NCBI GenBank assembly: GCA_040386075.1
Contig: JAZKGE010000025.1
Span: 1-64,000, forward strand
Origin: UBA4416 sp040386075
GTDB lineage: Bacteria; Bacteroidota; Bacteroidia; B-17B0; Aurantibacillaceae
DNA length: 64,000 nt
Direction of reading: 5' to 3'
Under the pieces are notes generated by a model. That model made no database searches, was not told the DNA's origin, and saw only the letters and a program-made list of their open reading frames with translations. Numbering within the stretch: position 1 is the first letter of the stretch; every line of letters begins with the position of its first letter. The position numbers and the translations under genes are program-made. Positions 9,665 through 17,755 of this stretch are shown here, one piece after another.

Positions 9665-9688
9665 ACGCCAAAAAAAATAATTCACAAC

Positions 9689-11752
9689 CTATCCCAACCT
9701 GTACCCCAACAACAAGATATCATCTACCTGTTCCAGGTGTCCTTTCCAGTCGTTGATAGATTTTTTAATATTTATCTTTTGTTCGCTGAAAGGTTTTGTG
9801 TGGTTAGCGATCAGCAATTGTTGTAATTGCTTGTATTTATATTTTTTTCCTTTTGGTCCGCCAAACTGATCGGCATAGCCATCGGTAAACATATATACTA
9901 CATCATCAGGAATGAGTTGATGGAACTGGTTCCTGAAAGGTTTAATATTATCTTCCATGAAAGCCCCAACCGGTTGTTTATCAGGAATCAATTCCTGCAC
10001 CTCGTTATTTCTAACAATGTAAATAGAATTATAAGCTCCGGCAAAATTCATTTGGCGTGTTGCTTTATTTATGACGCATAACGAAACATCCATTCCATCT
10101 CTTACAGCAGATTCCTGGAAAGTTTGATGAAGTGATAAGGTGAGCGATCTATTTACGGTATCCAAAATAGCACCGGCATTTGTTAAACCGTGCTCCAATA
10201 CAGCCCTGTTCAATAAATTATAGTTTACAATACTCATTAAGGCGCCAGGTACGCCATGACCTGTACAATCAGCGGCAGCAATAAAAATAAATTCGGGTGT
10301 TTCCTCGATCCAGTAAAAATCGCCGCTTAGAATGTCTTTTGGCTGATAGAAAACGAACGAGTGAGGCAAGATAGTGTTCCATAATTTATCGGGCGGTAAA
10401 ATAGCTTGCTGGATTCGCTGAGCGTATTTTATACTATCGGTAATGTCTTTATGTTGTTCTTCTACAATGATACTTTTTTCTTCAATGATCTTATTTTTTT
10501 CCTCCAAAGCCATGTTAGCCCTGTTTTGCTGCCGTAAGCCCCTAAAAATAAAGAAAGCCAGTCCTGCCAAAAATAAAATCCCGGCTAATGCAAAATAAAT
10601 TTGCAGTGATTTATTTTTCAATCGTTCCTCTAATAATATATTTTGTTCTTCCTGTTTTTCGTTCCTGTATTTTGCTTCTACTTCCGATAAATTACTTTTA
10701 TAGATAGCGCTGTTTAGTGAATCATTAATTCGAACATAAATATCCATAAAGTCCATGGCGCTATTATAATCTTCAAGCATTTCGTAGGTTTGGGCTAAGT
10801 TAAAAGCACCTATCGCTTTATCTCCTGGTCTTTTTGATGAATAATAATATTCCAGCAAGTAAGCTTTAGCTTCTTTATACCGCTCCATATTCATTAAAAC
10901 AGAAGCGATATTATTTTTGATAATGATATTGTCGGGATCTATTTTTAGCGCTTCCTGATAAAAGAAGAGTGCTTTATCATTATTATTTAAATCGTAATAT
11001 ACATTTCCTATCCCGACTAAAAAGTTGATTTTTTGTGCAATGTCATTTGTTTTTTTATTAACCTCTAATCCTCTTTCGTAGTATTCGATAGCCATATCAA
11101 AGTAGGTCTTGCGCCAATAGCAATCACCTAACTGATTATAGCAGTTTTCAATTCCACTGAAATTATTTTTTGCACTAAATAATTTTAAAGCCTTTTCATA
11201 ATATGAAATTGCCTTTTCAACATCGTTTGTTTTTGAGAACAAAGATCCCATTTTATTGTAAGCTGCGGCTATTTTATTTTGATCGTTTAGTGCTTCAGCT
11301 ATATCGATGAGCTGTTTATTAATATCAAAAACTTCCTTTGCCCTTCCTTCATTTAAAAATAATTTCGACTGATATGATAACGCACTATATAATCCCACTT
11401 TATCATTTGTTTTGTTGTACTTGGCAATAGCAATTTTTAAATATTTTTTTACCGAATCTATTTGCCCTGTTTGATAATAGCCTACAGCAAGGTGTTCGGA
11501 TGACCTGGCCAGATCATCTTGGCTATTTTTGACAGCAATAGAAAAAGCCTGTTTTGATAATTGAAGAGAAACTTCTGAGTTTGAATACGTTTGACTTGTA
11601 TTAAGTAAAATGTCAATTTTTTTAGTGTTGTTGGGTTCTTTGTCTAAAAGCAATTTCACGCTATCTAACTGTGAGAATACACTGTTAGAAAACAACAGGC
11701 ATAAAACAATGCATTGTTTTATAATGTTATGTATGTAGGTGTTAACGTTCAT
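9689..11752 (-). CDS. TPR protein with SpoIIE-type phosphatase
   Basis: 687 aa. A signal peptide (to about residue 27) is followed by periplasmic TPR repeats (about 30-370), a membrane helix (385-404), a coiled coil, and a cytoplasmic SpoIIE/PP2C domain (about 437-687). The linker DSIKYAQRIQQAILPP starts at D439; DCTGHGVPGA and TDGYADQFGG are intact. It is probably a membrane-bound serine phosphatase controlled by a TPR sensor. It shares its output domain with the protein at 4989 and its TPR-helix-linker layout with the three phosphatase-less proteins at 59.7-64 kb. A terminator at 11757-11786 separates it from the upstream gene. Confidence 0.9.
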   Translation of the reverse strand: MNVNTYIHNIIKQCIVLCLLFSNSVFSQLDSVKLLLDKEPNNTKKIDILLNTSQTYSNSEVSLQLSKQAFSIAVKNSQDDLARSSEHLAVGYYQTGQIDSVKKYLKIAIAKYNKTNDKVGLYSALSYQSKLFLNEGRAKEVFDINKQLIDIAEALNDQNKIAAAYNKMGSLFSKTNDVEKAISYYEKALKLFSAKNNFSGIENCYNQLGDCYWRKTYFDMAIEYYERGLEVNKKTNDIAQKINFLVGIGNVYYDLNNNDKALFFYQEALKIDPDNIIIKNNIASVLMNMERYKEAKAYLLEYYYSSKRPGDKAIGAFNLAQTYEMLEDYNSAMDFMDIYVRINDSLNSAIYKSNLSEVEAKYRNEKQEEQNILLEERLKNKSLQIYFALAGILFLAGLAFFIFRGLRQQNRANMALEEKNKIIEEKSIIVEEQHKDITDSIKYAQRIQQAILPPDKLWNTILPHSFVFYQPKDILSGDFYWIEETPEFIFIAAADCTGHGVPGALMSIVNYNLLNRAVLEHGLTNAGAILDTVNRSLTLSLHQTFQESAVRDGMDVSLCVINKATRQMNFAGAYNSIYIVRNNEVQELIPDKQPVGAFMEDNIKPFRNQFHQLIPDDVVYMFTDGYADQFGGPKGKKYKYKQLQQLLIANHTKPFSEQKINIKKSINDWKGHLEQVDDILLLGYRLG

Positions 11753-11756
11753 AAAA

Positions 11757-11786
11757 AAAAGGTTGCTACTTGTGCAGCAACCTTTT
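11757..11786 (-). terminator. Rho-independent terminator
   Basis: An 11-bp perfect stem (AAAAGGTTGCT/AGCAACCTTTT) with an 8-base loop, followed on the minus strand by a run of T from 11760 to 11753. It ends the gene at 11795-12190. Confidence 0.85.
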
Positions 11787-11794
11787 AATATAAT

Positions 11795-12190
11795 TTATGC
11801 TGTAGTTGCGGTTAAACAAGTAGCAAATAAGCTTCCGCCTGAATAAACCAAATTATAAGTAACAATCTGATTTAAAGTAAATCTTGATTCACTTAGGTAA
11901 TTCTGTCTGAATGGGTATTTAATTCCTGATTCAGTTTCAGTAATTGTTCCTGATCCGTTTTCAATACTAATATCGGTAATTGTACCTTTGTTAATTGGCG
12001 CAACCGATACTGCCATGTTTCCTGCACCAACGGCAACAATATCAAATGATACTCGTGTGTTGTCACCAATCCCTAATTCCAATGAAAAAGGTTGATCGTA
12101 TGAGCATTCAACCTTAGCGCCTGTACTGTCTGTGTACTTTAACATTCCTTTGTCGCCACATGTTGTAACTTTTCCTTTTAATTTTCCCAT
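11795..12190 (-). CDS. Small protein, possibly tandem cold-shock-like folds
   Basis: 131 aa with no signal peptide or membrane segment. I do not recognise a named family. The two halves share a pattern. One starts KGKV and runs to IGDNTRVSFDIV and MAVSVAPI. The other starts KGTITDISIENGSGTI and runs to LNQIVTYNLV and FATCLTAT. That pattern resembles the strand order of a cold-shock domain (KGTV, GxGFI, GQxVEFEV). The aromatic residues of the RNA-binding motifs are missing. Two degenerate OB folds is therefore an inference. It is a single-gene unit with its own terminator. Confidence 0.6.
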   Translation of the reverse strand: MGKLKGKVTTCGDKGMLKYTDSTGAKVECSYDQPFSLELGIGDNTRVSFDIVAVGAGNMAVSVAPINKGTITDISIENGSGTITETESGIKYPFRQNYLSESRFTLNQIVTYNLVYSGGSLFATCLTATTA

Positions 12191-12372
12191 AATGTTTTGA
12201 TTTTTTTAGTTTGGTTATATTCAAATTAAGGCAAAAATTACCAATTATCAAATTTTTAACATATTAAATTTGTAATAATACTGCACTAAATGAGTGAGGC
12301 TTAATTATTCAGATCATAAAACGAATTTTTCTTACATCATTTGGTATAAAGACCTTTTACTAAAAGCAACAA
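12191..12372. other. AT-rich intergenic region
   Basis: It lies between the promoter side of the small protein and the terminator of rplT. I see no gene and no clear TAnnTTTG box. Confidence 0.4.
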
Positions 12373-12400
12373 AAAAGGCAACCCATTTGGATTGCCTTTT
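12373..12400 (-). terminator. Terminator of the thrS-rplT operon
   Basis: A 9-bp stem (AAAAGGCAA/TTGCCTTTT) with a 10-base loop and a minus-strand T run, directly after rplT. Confidence 0.85.
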
Positions 12401-12421
12401 GTTTTATGTGATCAGTAAATT

Positions 12422-12766
12422 TTATTTTACCTGTTCTACTACTGCTTTGAAAGCCTCAGGATGATTCATTGCTAAATCAGCTAATACTTTACGGTTCAAG
12501 TTAATGTTCTTTGCGTTTACTTTACCAATAAACTCAGAGTAACTCATTCCATACTGACGAACACCTGCATTGATACGTTGGATCCACAATGAACGCATAG
12601 TACGTTTTTTGTTTTTACGATCGCGGTAAGCGTAAGTTAAACCTTTTTCAAGGGTATTTTTGGCGATTGTCCAAACATTACCTCTTGCACCCCAATAACC
12701 TTTAGTTAAAGCTAGGATTTTCTTTCTGCGAGCTCTACTCGCAACGTGATTGACTGAACGTGGCAT
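12422..12766 (-). CDS. rplT: 50S ribosomal protein L20
   Basis: 114 aa, the usual length for bL20. It starts MPRSVNHVASRARRKK and contains the typical KGYWGARGN and RDRKNKKR segments. L20 binds 23S rRNA early in large-subunit assembly. It is the last gene of the thrS-infC-rpmI-rplT operon. The 97-bp leader between rpmI and rplT can fold into two hairpins, and L20 is a known translational autoregulator in other bacteria. Confidence 0.98.
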   Translation of the reverse strand: MPRSVNHVASRARRKKILALTKGYWGARGNVWTIAKNTLEKGLTYAYRDRKNKKRTMRSLWIQRINAGVRQYGMSYSEFIGKVNAKNINLNRKVLADLAMNHPEAFKAVVEQVK

Positions 12767-12787
12767 TTCTTTTTAATTTTTTGATTT

Positions 12788-12842
12788 TACGTGGCTAATT
12801 TTTAGCGCTTTTAAAACGTAGTTTCTGGTTAATTGAATAACC
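12788..12842 (-). promoter_or_regulatory. Possible L20 leader structure
   Basis: The rpmI-rplT spacer contains hairpin 12827-12842 (GGTTA/TAACC arms). It also contains an outer pair 12788-12792/12816-12820 (TACGT/ACGTA) enclosing 12795-12798/12802-12805 (CTAA/TTAG). Its position just before rplT fits an autoregulatory site, but I cannot match it to a known L20 operator. Confidence 0.35.
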
Positions 12843-12863
12843 TTTGTACCGGGTAATGTAAGA

Positions 12864-13058
12864 TTACATTGCTAATAAAAACTTGATGTTATTCGTATCA
12901 CGCTTATGTACTAAGCCTGATTTGGTTAACGCACGTTTTCCTTTAGTTGTTTTCTTGGTCAGGATGTGACTTTTGAAAGCATGTTTTCTTTTGATTTTGC
13001 CGGTCCCAGTTACAGAGAATCTCTTCTTTGCACTAGAGTTTGTTTTCATTTTTGGCAT
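12864..13058 (-). CDS. rpmI: 50S ribosomal protein L35
   Basis: 64 aa, the normal length for bL35. The MPKMKTNSSAKKRF start and the KRKHAFKSHILTKK core are diagnostic. It lies between infC and rplT in the conserved order, about 36 bp after infC. Confidence 0.98.
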   Translation of the reverse strand: MPKMKTNSSAKKRFSVTGTGKIKRKHAFKSHILTKKTTKGKRALTKSGLVHKRDTNNIKFLLAM

Positions 13059-13094
13059 TTGGTTTATTTATTTATTTGTTAGTACTCTTATTAA

Positions 13095-13748
13095 TTATTT
13101 GGTCTTTTTAGGTGCCAATACCATTAACATTTTCTTCCCTTCTAATACCGGCAATTGTTCTGCCTTACCCCACTCTTCCAATTCAGAAGCAAAACGTAAT
13201 AATAAAATGGTTCCTTGCTCTTTAAATACGATCTCACGACCTCTGAAAAAAACGAACGCTTTTACTTTACTTCCTTCCTGTAAAAACTTCATGGCATGAT
13301 TTTTTTTGAATTGATAATCATGTTCATCGGTATGTGGTCCAAAACGAATGTCTTTTACAACAACCTTTGATGCTTTAGCTTTTACTTCTTTTGCTTTCTT
13401 TTTAAGTTCGTATAGATACTTACCATAATCAACTACTTTACAAACAGGCGGATCAACATTAGGCGCTATTTCCACTAAGTCAACGCCTAAATCTTCAGCC
13501 ATTTTAATAGCTTCTTCAATTGGGTAAACTCCCGGTTCAATATCGTCTCCAACTACACGCACTTGTGGTGTGTTTCGTATGTTTTTATTGATACGATGTT
13601 GTTCTTCTCTTACACCCGGACGTTTAAAACCTTCTCTTAATCCACGAGGACGTTTAAATTCGGGTTTTGCTCCAGGCACAACAGTACCAGGTTTTATAGG
13701 ACCTGTGTTTTTGTTGTTGTTGTTTATTGGTTTCTTAAAAACGCTAAT
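13095..13748 (-). CDS. infC: Translation initiation factor IF-3
   Basis: I place the start at the ATT codon 13748-13746, giving 217 aa. A GTG at 13679 would give 194 aa. Two facts favour ATT: it is the classical infC start, and GGAGGT lies just upstream (minus strand, 13758-13753), five bases ahead after its core. Such a site is rare in this phylum. The N-domain (RVVGDDIEPGVYPI) and C-domain (DIRFGPHTDEHDYQFK, FFRGREI) are intact. IF3 inspects initiation codons, so a rare start lets it repress its own synthesis. The gap to thrS is 22 bp. The segment between ATT and GTG is Asn/Lys/Pro-rich, typical of a flexible N-terminal tail. Confidence 0.93.
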   Translation of the reverse strand: MSVFKKPINNNNKNTGPIKPGTVVPGAKPEFKRPRGLREGFKRPGVREEQHRINKNIRNTPQVRVVGDDIEPGVYPIEEAIKMAEDLGVDLVEIAPNVDPPVCKVVDYGKYLYELKKKAKEVKAKASKVVVKDIRFGPHTDEHDYQFKKNHAMKFLQEGSKVKAFVFFRGREIVFKEQGTILLLRFASELEEWGKAEQLPVLEGKKMLMVLAPKKTK

Positions 13749-13752
13749 AGTG

Positions 13753-13758
13753 ACCTCC
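13753..13758 (-). promoter_or_regulatory. Strong Shine-Dalgarno site of infC
   Basis: GGAGGT on the minus strand, ending four bases before the ATT at 13748. This decides the infC start and is unusual in a genome whose other genes lack such sites. Confidence 0.75.
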
Positions 13759-13770
13759 GCTTTTTAGTTA

Positions 13771-15720
13771 TTAATTACTTGTTTTTTGTTTAAAATCGTT
13801 GTCAATGGTTGTTTGTATGAGTTTTGCAAAGTCTTCAATAGTCATTGTTCCTATATCTCCTTTACCGTGCTCTCTTACTGCAACCGTCCCCTCTTCGGCT
13901 TCTTTTTCACCAACAACAAGCATAAACGGTATTTTGTTTACCTCGTTATCGCGAATTTTTTTGCCTATCTTTTCGTTCCTGTCATCAACAAGGCCGCGAA
14001 TATCGGAAATATTTAGCAATTCTAAAACTTTTTTTGCATAATCATTATATTTTTCACTGATCGGCAAGATCGCAAATTGATCAGGTGTTAACCATAAAGG
14101 AAAATTACCTCCGCAGTGTTCAATTAAAACTGCTATAAAGCGTTCTAAACTACCAAACGGGGCTCTGTGGATCATTACCGGACGGTGTTTTTGGTTATCA
14201 GATCCGGTATATTCCAGTTCAAAACGCTCAGGTAAATTATAATCAACCTGAATAGTTCCTAATTGCCATTTACGACCAATAGCATCTTTTACCATGAAAT
14301 CCAGTTTTGGACCATAAAAAGCAGCTTCACCAGTTTCTACAACCGTTCTTAGGCCTTTTTTAGCTGCTGAATCAATAATCGCCTGTTCTGCTAAAACCCA
14401 GTTCTCATCAGATCCAATATATTTGGTTTTATTTTCGGGATCACGTAAGGAGATCTGAGCTGTATAATCTTTAAAATCCAATGCATTGAAAACATACATT
14501 ACCAGATCGATCACTTTACAAAACTCTTCATTTACCTGCTCGGGAGTTACAAATAAATGCGCATCATCCTGGGTAAAGCCACGCACACGGGTTAAACCAT
14601 GTAGTTCTCCCTTTTGCTCATAACGGTAAACTGTTCCAAACTCTGCATAACGTACCGGCAGATCTTTGTAAGATTTAGGTGATGATTTATAAATTTCGCA
14701 GTGGTGAGGGCAATTCATTGGTTTCAGGAAAAATTCCTCGCCTTCGTGAGGTGTTTTAATTGGCTGAAATGAATCGGCGCCGTATTTTTCGTAATGTCCC
14801 GAACATACGTATAATTCTTTTTGAGCAATATGCGGCGTAACAACGGGCAAATAACCGGCTTTTAACTGTGCTTTTTGCATGAACTGAATTAAACGCTCAC
14901 GCAACATAGCGCCTTTTGGCAACCATAATGGTAAACCTGCCCCTACTTTCTCTGAAAAAGTAAATAATTCAAGTTCCTTACCTAATTTACGGTGATCGCG
15001 TTTTTTTGCTTCTTCCAATAAAACCAAATATTCCTTCAGCTCTTTATCTTTAGGGAAAGTGATTCCGTAAATACGGGTTAGCATTTTATTTTTTTCATCA
15101 CCCTTCCAGTATGCGCCTGCAATACTTAAAACCTTAACAGCTTTAATAAATCCGGTATTTGGAATATGTGGTCCACGGCACAGATCTGTAAAATTGCCTT
15201 GTGTATATAAAGAGATATTACCATCTTCCAAACGTTCTAATAAATCCAGTTTATAAGAGTCGTTTTTATCGGTAAAATATTTTATGGCATCTGCTTTACT
15301 GATCTCTTTACGAACAAACTCATTGCTTTGACGTGCCAACTCTAACATCTTAGCTTCAATTTTTTCAAAATCGGCCGGTGTTAATGTTTCTCCATTCAAA
15401 TCAACATCATAATAGAATCCATTTTCCAATGGCGGCCCAACCCAGAATTTCACGTTTGGATATAAAGCTTCTAAGGCTTCAGCTAATAAATGTGCTGATG
15501 AATGCCACAGTGTGTTTTTACCTTCGTCATCATTCCACGTTAATAAACTTACCGTACTATCCTGATTAATGGGTTTGTTAGCGTCTACTACTTCGTTGCT
15601 AACTTTTGCTGCCAATACATTTCTTGCAAGGCCTTCGCTGATACTCAGTGCTATTTGCATTGAGGTGGTTCCTTTTGGGTATTCGCGAACGGAACCATCC
15701 GGTAAAGTTATTTTTATCAT
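13771..15720 (-). CDS. thrS: Threonyl-tRNA synthetase
   Basis: 649 aa, the full class II enzyme. An N-terminal TGS domain (about 1-60) precedes the editing domain with HSSAHLLAEALE. The catalytic core has PMNCPHHCEIY, the RYAEFGTVYRYEQKGELHGLTRVRGFTQDDAH region (motif 2) and HRAPFGSLERF (motif 3), followed by a C-terminal anticodon-binding domain. It charges tRNA-Thr in the cytoplasm. The leader upstream carries a hairpin whose loop matches a threonine anticodon loop, placed over a GGGAG ribosome site, which suggests autoregulation as in enterobacteria. Confidence 0.98.
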   Translation of the reverse strand: MIKITLPDGSVREYPKGTTSMQIALSISEGLARNVLAAKVSNEVVDANKPINQDSTVSLLTWNDDEGKNTLWHSSAHLLAEALEALYPNVKFWVGPPLENGFYYDVDLNGETLTPADFEKIEAKMLELARQSNEFVRKEISKADAIKYFTDKNDSYKLDLLERLEDGNISLYTQGNFTDLCRGPHIPNTGFIKAVKVLSIAGAYWKGDEKNKMLTRIYGITFPKDKELKEYLVLLEEAKKRDHRKLGKELELFTFSEKVGAGLPLWLPKGAMLRERLIQFMQKAQLKAGYLPVVTPHIAQKELYVCSGHYEKYGADSFQPIKTPHEGEEFFLKPMNCPHHCEIYKSSPKSYKDLPVRYAEFGTVYRYEQKGELHGLTRVRGFTQDDAHLFVTPEQVNEEFCKVIDLVMYVFNALDFKDYTAQISLRDPENKTKYIGSDENWVLAEQAIIDSAAKKGLRTVVETGEAAFYGPKLDFMVKDAIGRKWQLGTIQVDYNLPERFELEYTGSDNQKHRPVMIHRAPFGSLERFIAVLIEHCGGNFPLWLTPDQFAILPISEKYNDYAKKVLELLNISDIRGLVDDRNEKIGKKIRDNEVNKIPFMLVVGEKEAEEGTVAVREHGKGDIGTMTIEDFAKLIQTTIDNDFKQKTSN

Positions 15721-15729
15721 AATATTGCT

Positions 15730-15747
15730 CCCACTTACAAATGTGGG
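15730..15747 (-). promoter_or_regulatory. thrS leader hairpin resembling a tRNA-Thr anticodon arm
   Basis: On the minus strand, CCCAC (15747-15743) pairs with GTGGG (15734-15730) around the loop ATTTGTAA. The last seven loop bases match an anticodon loop with UGU at positions 34-36, followed by A37 and A38. The 3' arm overlaps GGGAG, seven bases before the ATG. There is one extra loop base relative to a true tRNA arm. Confidence 0.55.
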
Positions 15748-15764
15748 TTTTAAATTTAGGGAAG

Positions 15765-15772
15765 CAAAGATA
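15765..15772 (-). promoter_or_regulatory. -7 promoter box of thrS
   Basis: TATCTTTG on the minus strand fits TAnnTTTG and lies about 45 bp upstream of the start. The transcript leader would consist mostly of the 15730-15747 hairpin. No well-spaced -33 TTG is visible. Confidence 0.5.
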
Positions 15773-15931
15773 ATGGAAAAATTAACAAAAATGGAGATTT
15801 TGGTCGAGCTATTAAAAATGAATTGTTACATTCTTTTTTTACATATGTAAGTTTTTTTTGAAAAGTGATAGATATTTATTTACATTTACAACATATTTGA
15901 TGCTTATTTTCAAGTACTTAATTAAATTTAT

Positions 15932-16936
15932 ATGAGATTTTTATACTTTTTATTACTGATTTTGGTCCTCAGTTTAAAATTACAAGCTGCAACCTGTACA
16001 GTAACTGTATCAGCAAATTGGACATCGGGCTCTACCTGGTCATGTGGCTCGGTACCAAGCTGTAATGATATCATTATCATTCCTTCAGGTTATACGGTTA
16101 CTATCAATAGCTCCGTTGATCTAACAGGAGGAGGATGTACCGGTACAAAAATTAATATATACGGAGTTCTCTTCTTTTCGGGAAATGCCAGCCGTTTAGA
16201 TGTGGTTGCAACTTCCAGCGTCAATATTTATACAGGTGGAAAAATAACAACGGATCAACCTGGGAATAATTCTCAAAAAATAAATATTGGAAATGGTTCA
16301 TCAGAATGGACCAGTGGTAATGGCAACCTAAGCGGACCATGGACAATAACAAATGGTAGTTCAACCAGCAATCCAACATTACCCATCCAACTCATTGAAT
16401 TCAAGGGAGTATGTGTGTCGAGCGGAATTCACTTAGACTGGAGCACAGCTTCTGAAAGAATAAATGATCATTTTTTAGTAGAAAAAAGTACGAATGGTGT
16501 TGACTGGCAATTTGTTGCAAAGATTCAGGGTAATGGTACAACAAGTACAATGCATAGATATTCGTATTTAGATACTAAACTTAATGCGGAACTAACATAT
16601 TACAGATTATCCCAGGTAGATTTGACCGGTGAAAAGACTATTTACAAGTCGATAGATATGAATTGTGAAGCTAATTCAAATGGTCAAATGCTCTTATATC
16701 CAAATCCGGCATCCACCCAGCTTAATGTTTTATTAATGCACAACTCTCCTGCAACTGCCGGGTATATAAAAGTATATAATATGATCGGTGAATTAGTGAT
16801 CGAACTACCTGTTACTTTAACAAAAGGCTCTAACTCGTTCGTTTTGCCGGTAGAATTACAAAGTGGTACGTATAATGTTGAGTTTTCATCTGAAAATTCT
16901 ATACTTTTCAATAAAAAACTAATTATTCTGAACTAA
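15932..16936 (+). CDS. Secreted protein with T9SS sorting domain
   Basis: 334 aa. A signal peptide (about 1-19) is followed by a region rich in Ser, Thr and Gly with a short beta-helix-like character (about 20-140). A middle domain follows, of the kind often found before T9SS tails (LIEFKGVCVSSGIHLDWSTA, about 150-245). A type A C-terminal sorting domain begins at about 255 (LYPNPASTQLNVLL) and ends FNKKLIILN. It is exported through the Sec and T9SS routes to the surface. No catalytic motif is visible. It is monocistronic and followed by a terminator. Confidence 0.85.
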   Translation: MRFLYFLLLILVLSLKLQAATCTVTVSANWTSGSTWSCGSVPSCNDIIIIPSGYTVTINSSVDLTGGGCTGTKINIYGVLFFSGNASRLDVVATSSVNIYTGGKITTDQPGNNSQKINIGNGSSEWTSGNGNLSGPWTITNGSSTSNPTLPIQLIEFKGVCVSSGIHLDWSTASERINDHFLVEKSTNGVDWQFVAKIQGNGTTSTMHRYSYLDTKLNAELTYYRLSQVDLTGEKTIYKSIDMNCEANSNGQMLLYPNPASTQLNVLLMHNSPATAGYIKVYNMIGELVIELPVTLTKGSNSFVLPVELQSGTYNVEFSSENSILFNKKLIILN

Positions 16937-16954
16937 ATCAGTCTTATTTTGTTT

Positions 16955-16986
16955 AAAAGCTCCGTATCCATTGATGCGGAGCTTTT
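16955..16986 (+). terminator. Rho-independent terminator
   Basis: A 10-bp stem (AAAAGCTCCG/CGGAGCTTTT), a 12-base loop and a T run, just after the T9SS gene. Confidence 0.88.
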
Positions 16987-17028
16987 TTACTTTATAAGTA
17001 TGTATTTTAACATATTTTTCAAAATTAA

Positions 17029-17062
17029 ATGTTGTAACATTTAATGTTATAACTTACATTTG
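17029..17062 (+). promoter_or_regulatory. Promoter and operator of the YceI gene
   Basis: A -33 TTG (17032-17034) and a -7 box TACATTTG (17055-17062) are separated by 20 bases. The direct repeat ATGTTRTAAC occurs at 17029-17038 and 17044-17053, 15 bp apart, and covers the core promoter. Each repeat is itself near-palindromic (GTTRTAAC). This fits a repressor site; the MarR gene immediately downstream is the obvious candidate. Confidence 0.65.
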
Positions 17063-17096
17063 TATCGTAATTTAAAATAACCCTAAAAATAACTTT

Positions 17097-17693
17097 ATGA
17101 AAACAACTTTTAAAACATTGGTAGCAGTAGCAGCTATCTCTTTAAGTGCAAAAGCGCAAACAAACTGGAATGTAGATGCATCTCACAGTAAATTAGGATT
17201 TGCAGTAACTCACATGATGGTAAGTGAAACAGAAGGAAAATTCAAGATCTATGAAGGTAAAGTATCTTCAAAAGGAGATCTGGATTTTACAGATGCTAAA
17301 ATAGATTTTTCGGTAGATGCGGCAAGTATCAATACGGATGATGAAAAAAGAGATGGCCATTTAAAAAGTCCTGATTTTTTTGATGTTGCCAAATACCCAA
17401 AGATCACATTCGTAAGTAAATCTATGAAACCAGGAAAAGTAAAAGGTACTTATGTTTTAACCGGCGATCTAACAATGCATGGAGTTACCAAATCGGTTTC
17501 TTTAAACGCTATTGGTGCTTCTAAAATTGTAAAGGATCCATACGGAATGGAGCGTTATGCATTTAAAGTAACCGGTAACATCAACCGTAAGGATTTTGGG
17601 TTAGCCTGGAATGCCGCTTTAGAGGCAGGTGGCGTTGCTGTAAGTGAAGAAGTGAGATTAGATATCAATGTGGAGATCACAAAAGCAAAATAA
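17097..17693 (+). CDS. YceI family protein
   Basis: 198 aa. A signal peptide (about 1-20, ending AKAQ) is followed by a canonical YceI lipocalin-like domain: WNVDASHSKLGFAVTHMM, RDGHLKSPDFFDVAKYPKITF, GDLTMHGVTK and NRKDFGLAWN. Family members bind polyisoprenoid or fatty-acid-like ligands in the periplasm and often respond to stress. A MarR regulator lies downstream, and a two-site operator overlaps its promoter, so repression relieved by a small lipophilic ligand is likely. Confidence 0.93.
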   Translation: MKTTFKTLVAVAAISLSAKAQTNWNVDASHSKLGFAVTHMMVSETEGKFKIYEGKVSSKGDLDFTDAKIDFSVDAASINTDDEKRDGHLKSPDFFDVAKYPKITFVSKSMKPGKVKGTYVLTGDLTMHGVTKSVSLNAIGASKIVKDPYGMERYAFKVTGNINRKDFGLAWNAALEAGGVAVSEEVRLDINVEITKAK

Positions 17694-17713
17694 TACCAAA
17701 ATATAGTTAATTT

Positions 17714-17739
17714 AGTCCCTGGCAATTGTGCCGGGGACT
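17714..17739 (+). terminator. Terminator between YceI and MarR genes
   Basis: An 11-bp stem (AGTCCCTGGCA/TGCCGGGGACT, one G-T pair) with loop ATTG, followed by a T run. The TTG at 17726 lies within this hairpin, so it cannot reasonably be the MarR start. Confidence 0.8.
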
Positions 17740-17755
17740 TTTTATAAAAAACAGG

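Noticed and set aside
9342..9688. Possible tRNA or known riboswitch upstream of the TPR phosphatase
   Set aside because: The hairpins do not form a cloverleaf, and the region lies downstream of both flanking genes, so a riboswitch role makes no sense.
13795..14041. Open frames on the plus strand inside thrS
   Set aside because: Shadows of the antisense thrS coding sequence with no independent support.
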